Part shown: one piece after another, positions 1 to 8,807 of the stretch
Position numbering within the stretch: the first letter of the stretch is position 1
How the letters are laid out: every line of letters starts with the position of its first letter
NCBI GenBank assembly: GCA_045661225.1
Contig: JAZRFF010000012.1
Span: 48,757-112,756 of the forward strand
Reading direction: 5' to 3'
Origin: HGM04593 sp045661225
GTDB lineage: Bacteria; Bacteroidota; Bacteroidia; Bacteroidales; Bacteroidaceae
Length of the DNA stretch: 64,000 nt
Translations under genes and position numbers: made by a program
The notes under the pieces: generated by a model
Databases searched by the model: none
What the model was told of the DNA's origin: nothing
The model's input: only the letters and a program-made list of their open reading frames with translations

Positions 1-783
1 AATGCTCTGTGCCATAGGTTCGTTGAGTTTTGTTACCACAATCTCGCCTTCGCGGTTACGCAGAAATTCATTGGGCTTGCCTGTGGGGATACGACCACCC
101 TTTGCAGTACCTATTCCCATTACATAAACCTTTACACCGGCCTCGGCAACCGCCTTGGCAGCCTCTTCGGCACCACCCTCGTGGTTCTCGCCATCGGTTA
201 TTACAATGATTGCTTTTCCAATTTTATCATTATCACTGAAACTGCGTCCGGCTATCTTTATTGCCTCGCCGACATTTGTACCCTGACGCTTGATGAGCGA
301 TGGGGTTATCTGGCTCAGGAACATATTGGCCGATACGTGGTCGCTTGTGATGGGCAACTGTACAAAGGCGTCCCCGGCAAACACCACAAGAGCGAATTTG
401 TTTCCTTTTGTTTGAGAGATTATTCGCGATATCAGCCTTTTTGCTTTCTCGAGCCTGGTTGGGGTAATATCCTCGGCCATCATTGAGTTTGAAATGTCAA
501 GTGCAACCACAACCTCAATGCCTCGGGTAACCATAGTCTCTTTCTTTGTTCCGTAACGTGGACGGGCAAGAACAACGACTGTCAGTGCCAATGCCGCTAA
601 AGAAAGCCAGAATGTTATTCTTGACCTTGTTGTTACCTTCGATGGCAGTAGGGCTTTAACAAGCTCTTTGTCGCCGTACTTTTCAAGTTTTTTTCTTCTC
701 CGGTAGTTCGAGTAGAAGTATATTGCCGCCAAAATGGGAAGCAATAGTAATAAGTAAAGATATTGTGGACTGTGGAATGTCAT
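1..783 (-). CDS. batB: BatB-like von Willebrand factor A membrane protein (C-terminus cut by window edge)
   Basis: The reading frame opens with ATG at 783 and is still open at base 1, so 261 residues are visible and the C-terminus is missing. Two hydrophobic segments (about residues 8-24 and 57-74) flank a basic stretch, followed by a VWA domain with the metal-ion-dependent adhesion motif DISNS at D96-S100 and a downstream ITDGEN element. This is the layout of BatB-type proteins of the Bat operon, which sit in the inner membrane and probably work with the MoxR ATPase in protein maturation or stress resistance. It follows batA by 13 bp on the same strand, as expected in this operon. Assignment to BatB rather than another BatA paralogue rests on gene order. 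Confidence 0.9.
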   Translation of the reverse strand, partial: MTFHSPQYLYLLLLLPILAAIYFYSNYRRRKKLEKYGDKELVKALLPSKVTTRSRITFWLSLAALALTVVVLARPRYGTKKETMVTRGIEVVVALDISNSMMAEDITPTRLEKAKRLISRIISQTKGNKFALVVFAGDAFVQLPITSDHVSANMFLSQITPSLIKRQGTNVGEAIKIAGRSFSDNDKIGKAIIVITDGENHEGGAEEAAKAVAEAGVKVYVMGIGTAKGGRIPTGKPNEFLRNREGEIVVTKLNEPMAQSI

Positions 784-796
784 ACTATCAACAATT

Positions 797-1786
797 TTAG
801 GGAATTCTTCTTAATATTGTGAAACGCAGGAGAATCTCTATGGCAAGCAGCAAGAATGCGAAAAAGGCAAAAATCTGGTACATCTCTTCGTGTTCCTTAA
901 ACTGCTGTATATTGAGTTTGGTACGTTCGAGTGTGTCAATTTCGGCATATATTCCACGCAAGCTCTCTTTGTCGGTTGCACGGAAATACTGCCCGCCTGT
1001 TACTTGAGCAATGCGCTTTAGTGTAGTCTCGTCAATTTCAACGGGAACGTCCATTGTACCGTATGGCGTTGGGTAAGGTGCTGTCTCGGCATTTGTTCCC
1101 ACGCCTATGGTGTAGATTCTTATTCCAAATTCCTTTGCAATATCGGCTGCGGTTTCCGGAGTAATTTCACCGCTGTTGTTTATACCGTCGGTGAGCAGTA
1201 TTATTACTTTAGACTTTGCGCTGCTGTCCTTTAGGCGTGTAACGCTATTGGCTATACCCATACCAATGGCTGTACCGTCCTCGATGAGACCTTTTGCTGC
1301 AATGTCACAGTCGACAGCGTTTAACATATTCACAAGCGCACCGTGGTCAATGGTCAGAGGGCACTGCGTGAAACTTTCTCCGGCGAAAATGGTCAGACCG
1401 ATATTGTCGTGCTCACGCCCGTTGATAAACTCGTTTGCGACCTCTTTTGCAGCTTCGAGCCTGTTTGGGGTAAGGTCCATTGCAAGCATACTGGTCGAAA
1501 CGTCTGTAGCCAGCATAATGTCTATTCCTTCAATATCTTTCTCTTCCCAGCTGTCGGTCAACTGTGGTCGCGCAAGCACAATAATGAGCAAGGCGAGTGC
1601 GAGTGTTCTTAATATAAAAGGAACGTGAATAAGGTAATTTTTATAACTCTTAATGCGACCGGCAAACGGAAGCGTTGTCGATACTTTCATCGAAGGCTTG
1701 AGCTTGTTGCCGAGCAATATATACCACACAACGTATGCTATGAGTGGTATAAAAAGCAGTAGGTATGCTATTTGTGAAAAAATCAT
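797..1786 (-). CDS. batA: BatA: von Willebrand factor A domain membrane protein
   Basis: A 329-residue protein. Hydrophobic segments lie at about residues 5-24 and 57-73, then a VWA domain with the MIDAS motif DVSTS at D95-S99, the LTDGINNSG strand-loop, and a C-terminal hydrophobic helix near residues 306-322. Two N-terminal helices, a VWA domain and a C-terminal helix are typical of BatA. The VWA domain probably binds Mg2+ and a protein partner on the periplasmic side. The gene lies 7 bp downstream of the preceding Bat-locus gene and 13 bp upstream of batB, so all are probably one transcript. The family is linked to aerotolerance in Bacteroides fragilis, but its molecular role is unsettled. 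Confidence 0.93.
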   Translation of the reverse strand: MIFSQIAYLLLFIPLIAYVVWYILLGNKLKPSMKVSTTLPFAGRIKSYKNYLIHVPFILRTLALALLIIVLARPQLTDSWEEKDIEGIDIMLATDVSTSMLAMDLTPNRLEAAKEVANEFINGREHDNIGLTIFAGESFTQCPLTIDHGALVNMLNAVDCDIAAKGLIEDGTAIGMGIANSVTRLKDSSAKSKVIILLTDGINNSGEITPETAADIAKEFGIRIYTIGVGTNAETAPYPTPYGTMDVPVEIDETTLKRIAQVTGGQYFRATDKESLRGIYAEIDTLERTKLNIQQFKEHEEMYQIFAFFAFLLLAIEILLRFTILRRIP

Positions 1787-1793
1787 CTTAATT

Positions 1794-2873
1794 TTAACTA
1801 AACATATTATACAAGTCTGTAGTGAGCAGCACTGTCACTCCAATTACCGTAATTGAGAGAATTACGATTGCTGCAACGAGAATCCTCTTCTGCTTGAGCG
1901 AACGCCGACTCACAATTCTCTTTTCGGTTGGTTGTTTTATGTTCTCTTCCTCAATATTTTTGGTAACATTCACAAACTCTATTGCATTGAGCATATTACG
2001 GTCATTTTCATAGGCTGTCGGGTGCATCTTTGCGAACTTTACAAGGTCGGCAAGCTCAAGAATCTCCTTTAGTTCTTTCAAACTTTCTTTATCTTGAATT
2101 TTAAGCAGCTCGTCAATAATCTCCGATGTTGTCATTTCGGTGGCATTGAATCCGAAGCGTTCTCTCATATACTCGCGCAGAACATCTGTCAACCGGGTGT
2201 AGTACTCTTTTTCGTTGCCCTCGATGCGTAATTCGTCACAGCTTTTTATCTCGTCAATTTTGTTTATAGCAACAATGTGTGACGGCAATTTGGGCTTGAT
2301 TTTCACTATTCGTATTATAGGTTTGTTATTGGCAAGGCGTATTACAACCCACACAAGTATCGCACCGGCGCAGATGAGAATGCTTGCAAGATATATTGCG
2401 TCCCGTATCTCTTCCCAGGTAAGTTCCACGTCGATTATTGCTGCCGGACCGGCGATGTTGTGAATGTTTGCTGTGTCAATCTCGACACTGTAGACATCGA
2501 GCACAAGTTTGTTCGATGTAAATGTGTCGCCATTGATTACTACATCGAATGGCGGAATCTCGTAACGTGTGCTGTCGAAAGAGGTTATCAGATACTCTTG
2601 AATGTATCTTATCCGCTTTTCGTTGTCAATATTTTGCTGCAATTGGCGTGACTCAAGAATTTCAATGCCTTTGACAAGCACAGAATCCTTCATTACCGGC
2701 AACAACACGTCATTGCCGGCATCGACGCTGAGGTTGAGCTTAACTTTTGTCTGCTCGCCAATCCTGATAGCAAATGTATCGAGCTCTGCGTTCAGAATGA
2801 CGTTTTGTGCTATAGTTGGTTGAACATATAGCCCAAGAACAAGAAAGATTATGTATAAAAAATTCTTTTTCAT
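1794..2873 (-). CDS. Bat-locus exported protein with two membrane anchors
   Basis: A 359-residue protein with a signal peptide ending near residues 20-23 (PTIAQ), a beta-rich exported region to about residue 155, a hydrophobic helix near 158-178, a charged helical region, and a last hydrophobic helix near 329-350. Its place between the DUF58 gene (34 bp upstream) and batA (7 bp downstream) is that of the poorly characterised membrane protein regularly found in Bacteroidales Bat operons. The extracytoplasmic part resembles the start of BatD-like proteins in general character. No catalytic motif was seen. The function is inferred from context: a scaffold or partner for the VWA proteins. Confidence 0.75.
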   Translation of the reverse strand: MKKNFLYIIFLVLGLYVQPTIAQNVILNAELDTFAIRIGEQTKVKLNLSVDAGNDVLLPVMKDSVLVKGIEILESRQLQQNIDNEKRIRYIQEYLITSFDSTRYEIPPFDVVINGDTFTSNKLVLDVYSVEIDTANIHNIAGPAAIIDVELTWEEIRDAIYLASILICAGAILVWVVIRLANNKPIIRIVKIKPKLPSHIVAINKIDEIKSCDELRIEGNEKEYYTRLTDVLREYMRERFGFNATEMTTSEIIDELLKIQDKESLKELKEILELADLVKFAKMHPTAYENDRNMLNAIEFVNVTKNIEEENIKQPTEKRIVSRRSLKQKRILVAAIVILSITVIGVTVLLTTDLYNMFS

Positions 2874-2907
2874 TGTTTTACATAGGGTTCGCTAAAGTTT
2901 TACAAAA

Positions 2908-3777
2908 CTATCCGCGCTGTGCAAATAGGTTCATAAGTGCCTTTACGTAATCTTGGTCGGTGCGTATAGATACGGAATCGACACGACTCTTTTTGAGCGT
3001 CTCATCTAACTTCTCTTTCTGCTCCCTCCACCAATTGCGCTGTGCTGCTTGCACCTTGGACGAAGAGGTGTCAACAAACATCTCTTCTCCCGTTTCGGAG
3101 TCACGCAATTTCATAAGCCCAATCTTTGGAAGCTCGACAAGCCTGCGGTCATATACCTGAATAGCAACAAGGTCGTGCTTTCTGTTGGCAATAGTCATTG
3201 CGTTCCTGTAGTCGCCATTGTCAATAAAGTCGCTTATCAAAAATGCTGTGCATTTTTTCTTCAGGGCGTTAGTGAGGAACTGCAGTGGCACGGCAATGTC
3301 GGTTCTTTTACTCTCCGGCTCAAAGTTCAACAACTCTCTTATTATATAGAGAATATGTTTACGTCCTTTCTGTGGGGGTATGAACTTCTCGACCTTGTCG
3401 GTAAAAAATATGACACCAATCTTGTCGTTATTCTGTATTGCTGCAAAAGCTATGGTTGCAGCAATCTCTGTGACCATTTCGCGCTTTGTCTGCTTAATGC
3501 TGCCAAAGTCAAGGCTCTCGGAAAGGTCTATGACAAGCATCACGGTCAATTCGCGCTCCTCTTCAAAAACCTTGATGTAAGGCTTGTTGAAACGCGCTGT
3601 CACGTTCCAGTCAATATCGCGCACGTCGTCGCCGTAGAGATATTCTCGCACCTCGCTAAAAGACATACCTCTACCCTTGAAGGCCGAATGGTACTCTCCT
3701 GCGAATATATTATGCGAAAGACCGCGTGTCTTTATTTCGATTTTGCGAACCTTTTTTATGAGTTCACTTGTCTCCAT
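2908..3777 (-). CDS. DUF58 domain protein of the MoxR/Bat operon
   Basis: A 289-residue soluble protein with the DUF58 signature, including the FSEVREYLYGDDVRDIDWN region at about residues 40-58 and the VIDLSESLDFG VWA-like strand that follows EEERELTVML. DUF58 proteins almost always accompany MoxR AAA+ ATPases and VWA proteins and are thought to be substrate adaptors or chaperone partners. The gene starts 9 bp after the MoxR-like ATPase and precedes the other Bat genes, so it is probably co-transcribed with them. The family call is firm from sequence and context; the biochemical role is not known. Confidence 0.92.
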   Translation of the reverse strand: METSELIKKVRKIEIKTRGLSHNIFAGEYHSAFKGRGMSFSEVREYLYGDDVRDIDWNVTARFNKPYIKVFEEERELTVMLVIDLSESLDFGSIKQTKREMVTEIAATIAFAAIQNNDKIGVIFFTDKVEKFIPPQKGRKHILYIIRELLNFEPESKRTDIAVPLQFLTNALKKKCTAFLISDFIDNGDYRNAMTIANRKHDLVAIQVYDRRLVELPKIGLMKLRDSETGEEMFVDTSSSKVQAAQRNWWREQKEKLDETLKKSRVDSVSIRTDQDYVKALMNLFAQRG

Positions 3778-3786
3778 ATTTGTTTA

Positions 3787-4782
3787 TTAGGGTACTTCAA
3801 CGTTATTGAGAATTTTGCTTACAATCTCGTCGGCAGTCACATTGCCGGCCTCTGCCTCGTACGATAGTCCGATGCGGTGGCGAAGCACATCGTGCGCTAC
3901 GGCACGTACGTCCTCGGGTACAACGTATCCTCTGCGCTTGATGAAGGCGTATGCACGCGCTGCAAGAGCAAGGTTTATTGATGCACGGGGCGAAGCACCA
4001 AAAGAGATAAGCTCCTTAACCTCTTTGAGACCATATTTTTCGGGGAAGCGTGTTGCAAAGACAATGTCGGCAATATATTGCTCAATCTTCTCGTCAAGGT
4101 AAACCTGACGCACAATCTTGCGCGCTTCGACAATCTCCTCGGGCTTAAGAATGGGCTTAACCTCTATTTTCTCGCCTGTGATATTTTGGCGTATGATTCT
4201 CTTCTCCTCGGAAAGTTCAGGGTAAGTGATGACAACCTTGAGCATAAAACGGTCAACTTGTGCCTCGGGCAGCGGATATGTACCCTCCTGTTCTATAGGG
4301 TTCTGTGTCGCAAGTACAAGGAACGGTTGCGGCAGCTTGAATGTTTCTTTACCAATGGTTACCTGACGCTCCTGCATAGCTTCGAGCAAAGCGCTCTGAA
4401 CCTTTGCCGGCGCACGGTTAATCTCATCGGCAAGCACAAAATTTGCAAAGATAGGTCCTCTCTTAGCCTTGAACTCCTCGTTCTTTTGACTGTATACCAT
4501 TGTACCTACAACATCGGCAGGCAAAAGGTCGGGTGTGAACTGTATACGACTGAAGTCGGCGTCAATAAGTTCAGAAAGAGTCTTTATGGCCAGTGTCTTT
4601 GCAAGACCGGGAAGACCCTCGAGAAGTACGTGACCATCGGCTAGAAGACCTATAAGCAATGACTCTACAAGGTGTTTCTGACCAACGATTACTTGGTCCA
4701 TTCCTGCTTGCAGATTGGTTATAAAGCCACTCTGTCTTTCAATCATCTCATTCAATTCGCGAATGTTAATTGTTGCGCTCAT
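3787..4782 (-). CDS. MoxR-family AAA+ ATPase
   Basis: A 331-residue AAA+ protein. The Walker A motif is in EGLPGLAKT (about residues 55-63), Walker B is in LADEINRAP with the following helix KVQSALLEAM, and sensor 1 is ATQNPIEQEG. The C-terminal lid contains GASPRASI and a histidine/arginine-rich helix. MoxR ATPases are chaperone-like and act with VWA proteins, which fits the batA/batB genes downstream. It is the first gene of the Bat operon. The 128-bp gap before it contains TAATTTTG at 4817-4824 (minus strand), a possible -7 box, with no good -33 match seen. Confidence 0.95.
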   Translation of the reverse strand: MSATINIRELNEMIERQSGFITNLQAGMDQVIVGQKHLVESLLIGLLADGHVLLEGLPGLAKTLAIKTLSELIDADFSRIQFTPDLLPADVVGTMVYSQKNEEFKAKRGPIFANFVLADEINRAPAKVQSALLEAMQERQVTIGKETFKLPQPFLVLATQNPIEQEGTYPLPEAQVDRFMLKVVITYPELSEEKRIIRQNITGEKIEVKPILKPEEIVEARKIVRQVYLDEKIEQYIADIVFATRFPEKYGLKEVKELISFGASPRASINLALAARAYAFIKRRGYVVPEDVRAVAHDVLRHRIGLSYEAEAGNVTADEIVSKILNNVEVP

Positions 4783-4910
4783 AATTTATTTTGTATTTTT
4801 TTGTTTTGATTTTGGTCAAAATTACTCCAAACCGTGGAGATACGGTGTTAATTTTCTTCAAAGAGACTTAACCATTGTTATGTGTAACAAACTTTAACTC
4901 TAAAGGGCTG

Positions 4911-6152
4911 TTATTTTGGCTGAAGTTCAGGTATTCTCAACTCCATTCCAATCGCAAGCCCGTAAGGTTTTTTCAAATTGTTGAACTTTGCAATGTAAGG
5001 CCACAGTTTACGGCTGCCGTAGTAGTCGTTCGAAATTTTCGCAAGACGCTCATTTTCGGCAACTACGTGCACTCTCCACTCTCCTTTTATAGTGTACAAT
5101 GTAGTGTCGGCATCGTTTATGCTTTTGTCGTTTCGTGCCGCGAGCTCGTCTGCGAGTGTAAATGTGTATGTGTTCTCTTCGGTACTTTGAGTCACGGTAA
5201 TTGTGGAATCCGTTTTTGCCGTATCTGCTCCTTCAACGGGTGCGTAAACGGTTGTCGCCGGTTCCGATTCAGGTACTACTGCCTTATCCAGGGTGTCAAC
5301 GGACTGAATTGAAGTCTCTTTTTCAGTTGTATTATTCTTATCAATAAAGAGATATAATACTGCCGAAATGACCACTAATATAATAAAGGTAATAAGAACT
5401 TTCAAGCCGCTTCCTTTTCGACTGGGAAGTTTACCGTCGGTTGCCTGAGGGCGCTCTTCATTTACCGATGCTTCTTTGGTTGTTGTTCCGCTCTCTTCTT
5501 GAGCCGGAGAAGGTGTGTCGGCAATCTCTTCAGTTTCTGTTGCTGCCGGCAATTGCTCTGTTGTTGCAGAATCATCAGCTGCAGTATCGGCACTTTTCTC
5601 CGGTTCCGACTCGGCCGGAGTGCTTTCTGCTGCACATTCCCGAGTTTCGGAATCGGCAATGGGGGTTGCCTCCTCTTTGGGCTCTGCAAGGGGTGCTTCG
5701 GTGCTTGGTTCGTTAGCAATTTCGGGCAGGACTTTTACGGAATCTTCGTAATTTGTTGGTGATTCTTCATTAAGAACAGCATCTTCCTGTTCTTCGGTCT
5801 GGTCGACAACCGGTTCTTCATCTTTGTAATTGTCGTCAACCTCAACAGGCTCGAACATTGCAAAAGGCTGGTTCACGCTCTCCTTTAATGTTTCGGCAGG
5901 AGTAAACGTTAGTTTCTTGTGTCCTTTTATCTCGAATTTCTCACCTGTGTTGACATTGACACTGTATCGGTCGGCAACCTCAAGGATTTTAAACGTGCCC
6001 AATCCGTTAATCTTTACAATGCCGTCCTGTTCAAGCCCTTCAATTATAAGGTCGAACATCGCTTTTGTAAACGTCTCGGCCTTTGCGATGGAGATTTCGG
6101 CCTCCTTTGCAAGCAAGGCGCTTAAGTCGGAATGATTAAGTTTTTCGCTCAT
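4911..6152 (-). CDS. HU-like DNA-binding domain, transmembrane helix and LysM-like domain protein
   Basis: A 413-residue protein of three parts. Residues 1-95 resemble an HU/IHF fold, with the INGLGTF turn and a FTPAETLK C-terminal helix. Residues about 100-248 are an acidic Glu/Pro/Thr/Ala-rich low-complexity linker. A single hydrophobic helix spans about 251-270, and the C-terminal region (about 355-411) looks like a LysM domain, with ERLAKISNDYYGSRKLWPYI and a final IPEL strand. The expected topology is cytoplasmic N-terminus and periplasmic C-terminus. It follows the HU gene by 17 bp at the end of the lepA-ftsY-rimO run. DNA binding and wall binding are both inferred from domain resemblance. 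Confidence 0.85.
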   Translation of the reverse strand: MSEKLNHSDLSALLAKEAEISIAKAETFTKAMFDLIIEGLEQDGIVKINGLGTFKILEVADRYSVNVNTGEKFEIKGHKKLTFTPAETLKESVNQPFAMFEPVEVDDNYKDEEPVVDQTEEQEDAVLNEESPTNYEDSVKVLPEIANEPSTEAPLAEPKEEATPIADSETRECAAESTPAESEPEKSADTAADDSATTEQLPAATETEEIADTPSPAQEESGTTTKEASVNEERPQATDGKLPSRKGSGLKVLITFIILVVISAVLYLFIDKNNTTEKETSIQSVDTLDKAVVPESEPATTVYAPVEGADTAKTDSTITVTQSTEENTYTFTLADELAARNDKSINDADTTLYTIKGEWRVHVVAENERLAKISNDYYGSRKLWPYIAKFNNLKKPYGLAIGMELRIPELQPK

Positions 6153-6169
6153 TATAAAATCTCCTCTGT

Positions 6170-6442
6170 TTATTTGAATTTATCTTTTAACTTATTACTG
6201 GGGCGGAATGCGGGCTGAATTTTTGGCGGTACGAGGAAACGCTGTCCGGTCTTGGGGTTTACCGACAGACGTTCTTTACGCATTTTCGTTTCAACCACCC
6301 CGAAACCCGATATGTTGAGTTGGTCGCCCTCTTTAAGCCTTTCGGTCATTACACCTATAAAGGCATCGACGTTGGCTGTTGCTTCAGCTGCGGTAATTCC
6401 GCATCTTTTTGCCAGCCTTGTGATAAATTCCTTGTTATTCAT
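6170..6442 (-). CDS. HU-family DNA-binding protein
   Basis: A 90-residue protein of the normal HU/IHF size, with an N-terminal helical pair, the ISGFGVVE beta turn and the basic arm region KMRKERLSVNPKTG. HU proteins bind and bend DNA and help organise the nucleoid. I chose the ATG at 6442, which gives the N-terminus MNNKEFITRL; the in-frame TTG at 6454 would add only four residues. It lies 48 bp after rimO and 17 bp before the HU-LysM gene, probably in the same transcript. Confidence 0.93.
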   Translation of the reverse strand: MNNKEFITRLAKRCGITAAEATANVDAFIGVMTERLKEGDQLNISGFGVVETKMRKERLSVNPKTGQRFLVPPKIQPAFRPSNKLKDKFK

Positions 6443-6490
6443 AATGTTAACCAATGTTTTTCAACCTCACGTGTCTAACATCACTGTTTG

Positions 6491-7795
6491 TTATTTGCTT
6501 TCTATTACTCCCATCAGGTCGAATTCTGTGGCGTCGGTAATGCGCACATCGTAGAACTCACCTACGGTCAGGCAACCCTCGCTTGTGTGCAGAAGAACCT
6601 CTGTATCAACATCGGGTGAGTCGAATTCCGTACGGCCTACATAATAGTCGCCTTCTATTCTGTCGATAATCACTTTGAAAACCTTGCCTACCTTTTCGCT
6701 GTTGAGCTTTGTCGATATGCGCTGCTGAACCTCCATAAGACGGTCGAGGCGTTCGTTCTTTTTTTTCTTTGACACGCTGTCACGGTAGTTCTCGGCAGCG
6801 TATGTGCCCTCCTCTTCGCAGTAAGCAAAAGCTCCGAGCCTGTCAAATTTAGCCCATTTTACAAACTCAATAAGTTCTTCGAATTCCTTGTCGGTCTCGC
6901 CGGGGAATCCAACCATCATCGTCGTGCGCAGGCATATTCCCGGAACCTCGCTGCGCATTTTTTCAACAAGAGCGTATGTGTCTTCTTTTGTCACGTGCCG
7001 CTGCATCTTTTTCAGAATCTTGCTGCTAACGTGCTGAAGGGCAATATCAAGATACTTGCAGACATTCTTTCTCTCGCGCATCACACGCAGAAGGTCGTAT
7101 GGGAAATTTGTCGGGTAGGCATAGTGCAGTCTTATCCACTCTACCCCTTTTATATCCGATATTCTCTCGACAAGTTCGGCTATACTCTGTTTCTTGTATA
7201 AATCGACGCCGTAGAAAGTCAGTTCTTGTGCTATTATCTGAAACTCCTTTACTCCTTTCGAGACAAGATAGCGTACTTCGTCAAGAATCTCCTCCATCGG
7301 ACGAGACTTGTGAGGCCCTGTGATGATGGGTATTGCACAGTATGCGCAGCGTCGGCTGCAGCCTTCTGAAATTTTCAGGTAGGCATAGTGTCCGGGGGTT
7401 GTCAACACACGCTCGCGTGCAATCTTCTCGTTATATTCGTGCTTGAGTTCGGCAATAAGCTCTGTCCAGTTGAATTTTCCGTAGAACTTGTCAACTTGAG
7501 TAATCTCCTCGCGTAGTTCTTTAAGATAACGCTCCGAAAGACAACCCATTACATATAGCTTGCCGAGTTCTCCTTCGTCTTTGCGCTTGCAGAACTCGAG
7601 AATCATATTTATTGACTCTTGCTTGGCGTCACCGATAAAGCCACAGGTGTTTATGACGGCAATCTCACCGCAAGGCTCTTCGCTGTCGTGTACAACATCG
7701 TAGCCACACTCTTGCAGCTGTCTCATAAGTTGCTCCGAATCGACAAGATTCTTTGAGCAGCCCATTGTTATTATGTCAATGCGGTTCTTTTTCAT
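6491..7795 (-). CDS. rimO: Ribosomal protein S12 methylthiotransferase RimO
   Basis: A 434-residue radical-SAM methylthiotransferase. The N-terminal cluster cysteines are C13 (MGCSKN), C51 (NTCGF) and C85 (VMGCL). The radical-SAM cluster cysteines are C146, C150 and C153 in CSRRCAYC, and a C-terminal TRAM domain follows. The CSRRCAYC spacing and length fit RimO, which adds a methylthio group to the conserved aspartate of ribosomal protein S12, rather than the tRNA enzyme MiaB. It starts 3 bp after the end of ftsY, so the two are probably translated from one message. Confidence 0.96.
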   Translation of the reverse strand: MKKNRIDIITMGCSKNLVDSEQLMRQLQECGYDVVHDSEEPCGEIAVINTCGFIGDAKQESINMILEFCKRKDEGELGKLYVMGCLSERYLKELREEITQVDKFYGKFNWTELIAELKHEYNEKIARERVLTTPGHYAYLKISEGCSRRCAYCAIPIITGPHKSRPMEEILDEVRYLVSKGVKEFQIIAQELTFYGVDLYKKQSIAELVERISDIKGVEWIRLHYAYPTNFPYDLLRVMRERKNVCKYLDIALQHVSSKILKKMQRHVTKEDTYALVEKMRSEVPGICLRTTMMVGFPGETDKEFEELIEFVKWAKFDRLGAFAYCEEEGTYAAENYRDSVSKKKKNERLDRLMEVQQRISTKLNSEKVGKVFKVIIDRIEGDYYVGRTEFDSPDVDTEVLLHTSEGCLTVGEFYDVRITDATEFDLMGVIESK

Positions 7796-7798
7796 TTT

Positions 7799-8755
7799 TT
7801 ATCCAAAGAGAGAATCGACAAACTCTTCGCGATTGAATATCTGCAAATGGTCGATACCCTCGCCAAGGCCGATGTATTTTACTGGAATTTTAAACTGGTC
7901 GCTGATGCCTATTACTACGCCGCCTTTAGCCGTGCCGTCGAGTTTTGTTATTGCAAGCGATGTTACTTCGGTTGCTTTTGTAAACTGTTTGGCCTGTTCA
8001 AAAGCATTTTGTCCTGTTGAACCGTCAAGCACCAGCATCACGTCGTTGGGGGCTGTGGGAACGACTTTTTGCATTACGTTCTTTATTTTTGTAAGCTCGT
8101 TCATAAGGCCGACTTTGTTGTGCAGACGTCCGGCTGTGTCTATTATTACAACATCGGCATTGTTTGCAACTGCCGATGAGAGTGTGTCAAATGCCACTGA
8201 TGCCGGGTCGGACCCCATACCTTGCTTAATCACCGGAACATCGGCACGATGTCCCCACTCTACCAACTGCTCTACAGCCGCCGCGCGGAAGGTGTCGGCG
8301 GCACCAAGATAGACCTTCTTGCCGGCTTTTTTATATTGGTGCGCAAGCTTTCCTATGGTAGTTGTTTTTCCAACGCCGTTAACGCCCACGACCATTATGA
8401 CGTATGGCTGTCCGGGTGTTGTGGGAATGTTGAATGTGTCGCCGCCGTCGTTGCTGTTGTTCTCCATAAGCAACTGTGCAATCTCGTCTTTGAGCAGTTT
8501 GTTGAGTTCGGCGGTGTTCATAAACTTATCGCGTGCTGCACGTTTCTGTACCCTGTCTATGATTTTGAGAGTAGTCTCGACACCGACGTCCGATGTTACA
8601 AGAACCTCCTCGAGATTGTCGAGAACCTCGTCATCAATCTGGGTCTTGCCTGCTATTGCACGTGCAATCTTTCCAAACACGCTTTCTTTTGTCTTTGACA
8701 ATCCTTTGTCAAGAACTTCTTTCTTTTCTCTACTAAAAAAACTGAATATTCCCAT
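7799..8755 (-). CDS. ftsY: Signal recognition particle receptor FtsY
   Basis: A 318-residue SRP GTPase. An N domain of helices precedes the G domain, with the P-loop VNGVGKTTTIGKLA (from about residue 124), the DTAGRLHNK motif and TKLDGTAKGG. FtsY docks the SRP-bound ribosome at the membrane for co-translational insertion. The long acidic N-terminal A domain of E. coli FtsY is absent, as in most Bacteroidota. The gene lies 52 bp after lepA and 3 bp before rimO. Confidence 0.97.
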   Translation of the reverse strand: MGIFSFFSREKKEVLDKGLSKTKESVFGKIARAIAGKTQIDDEVLDNLEEVLVTSDVGVETTLKIIDRVQKRAARDKFMNTAELNKLLKDEIAQLLMENNSNDGGDTFNIPTTPGQPYVIMVVGVNGVGKTTTIGKLAHQYKKAGKKVYLGAADTFRAAAVEQLVEWGHRADVPVIKQGMGSDPASVAFDTLSSAVANNADVVIIDTAGRLHNKVGLMNELTKIKNVMQKVVPTAPNDVMLVLDGSTGQNAFEQAKQFTKATEVTSLAITKLDGTAKGGVVIGISDQFKIPVKYIGLGEGIDHLQIFNREEFVDSLFG

Positions 8756-8807
8756 ATTCTATGAATTGTTATTCTATACAGGTTTTACAGCCTGTCTTTT
8801 ATAAATT

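Noticed and set aside
3049..3867. 272-codon open frame opposite the DUF58 gene
   Set aside because: It lies wholly antisense to conserved DUF58 and MoxR genes and encodes no recognisable domain.
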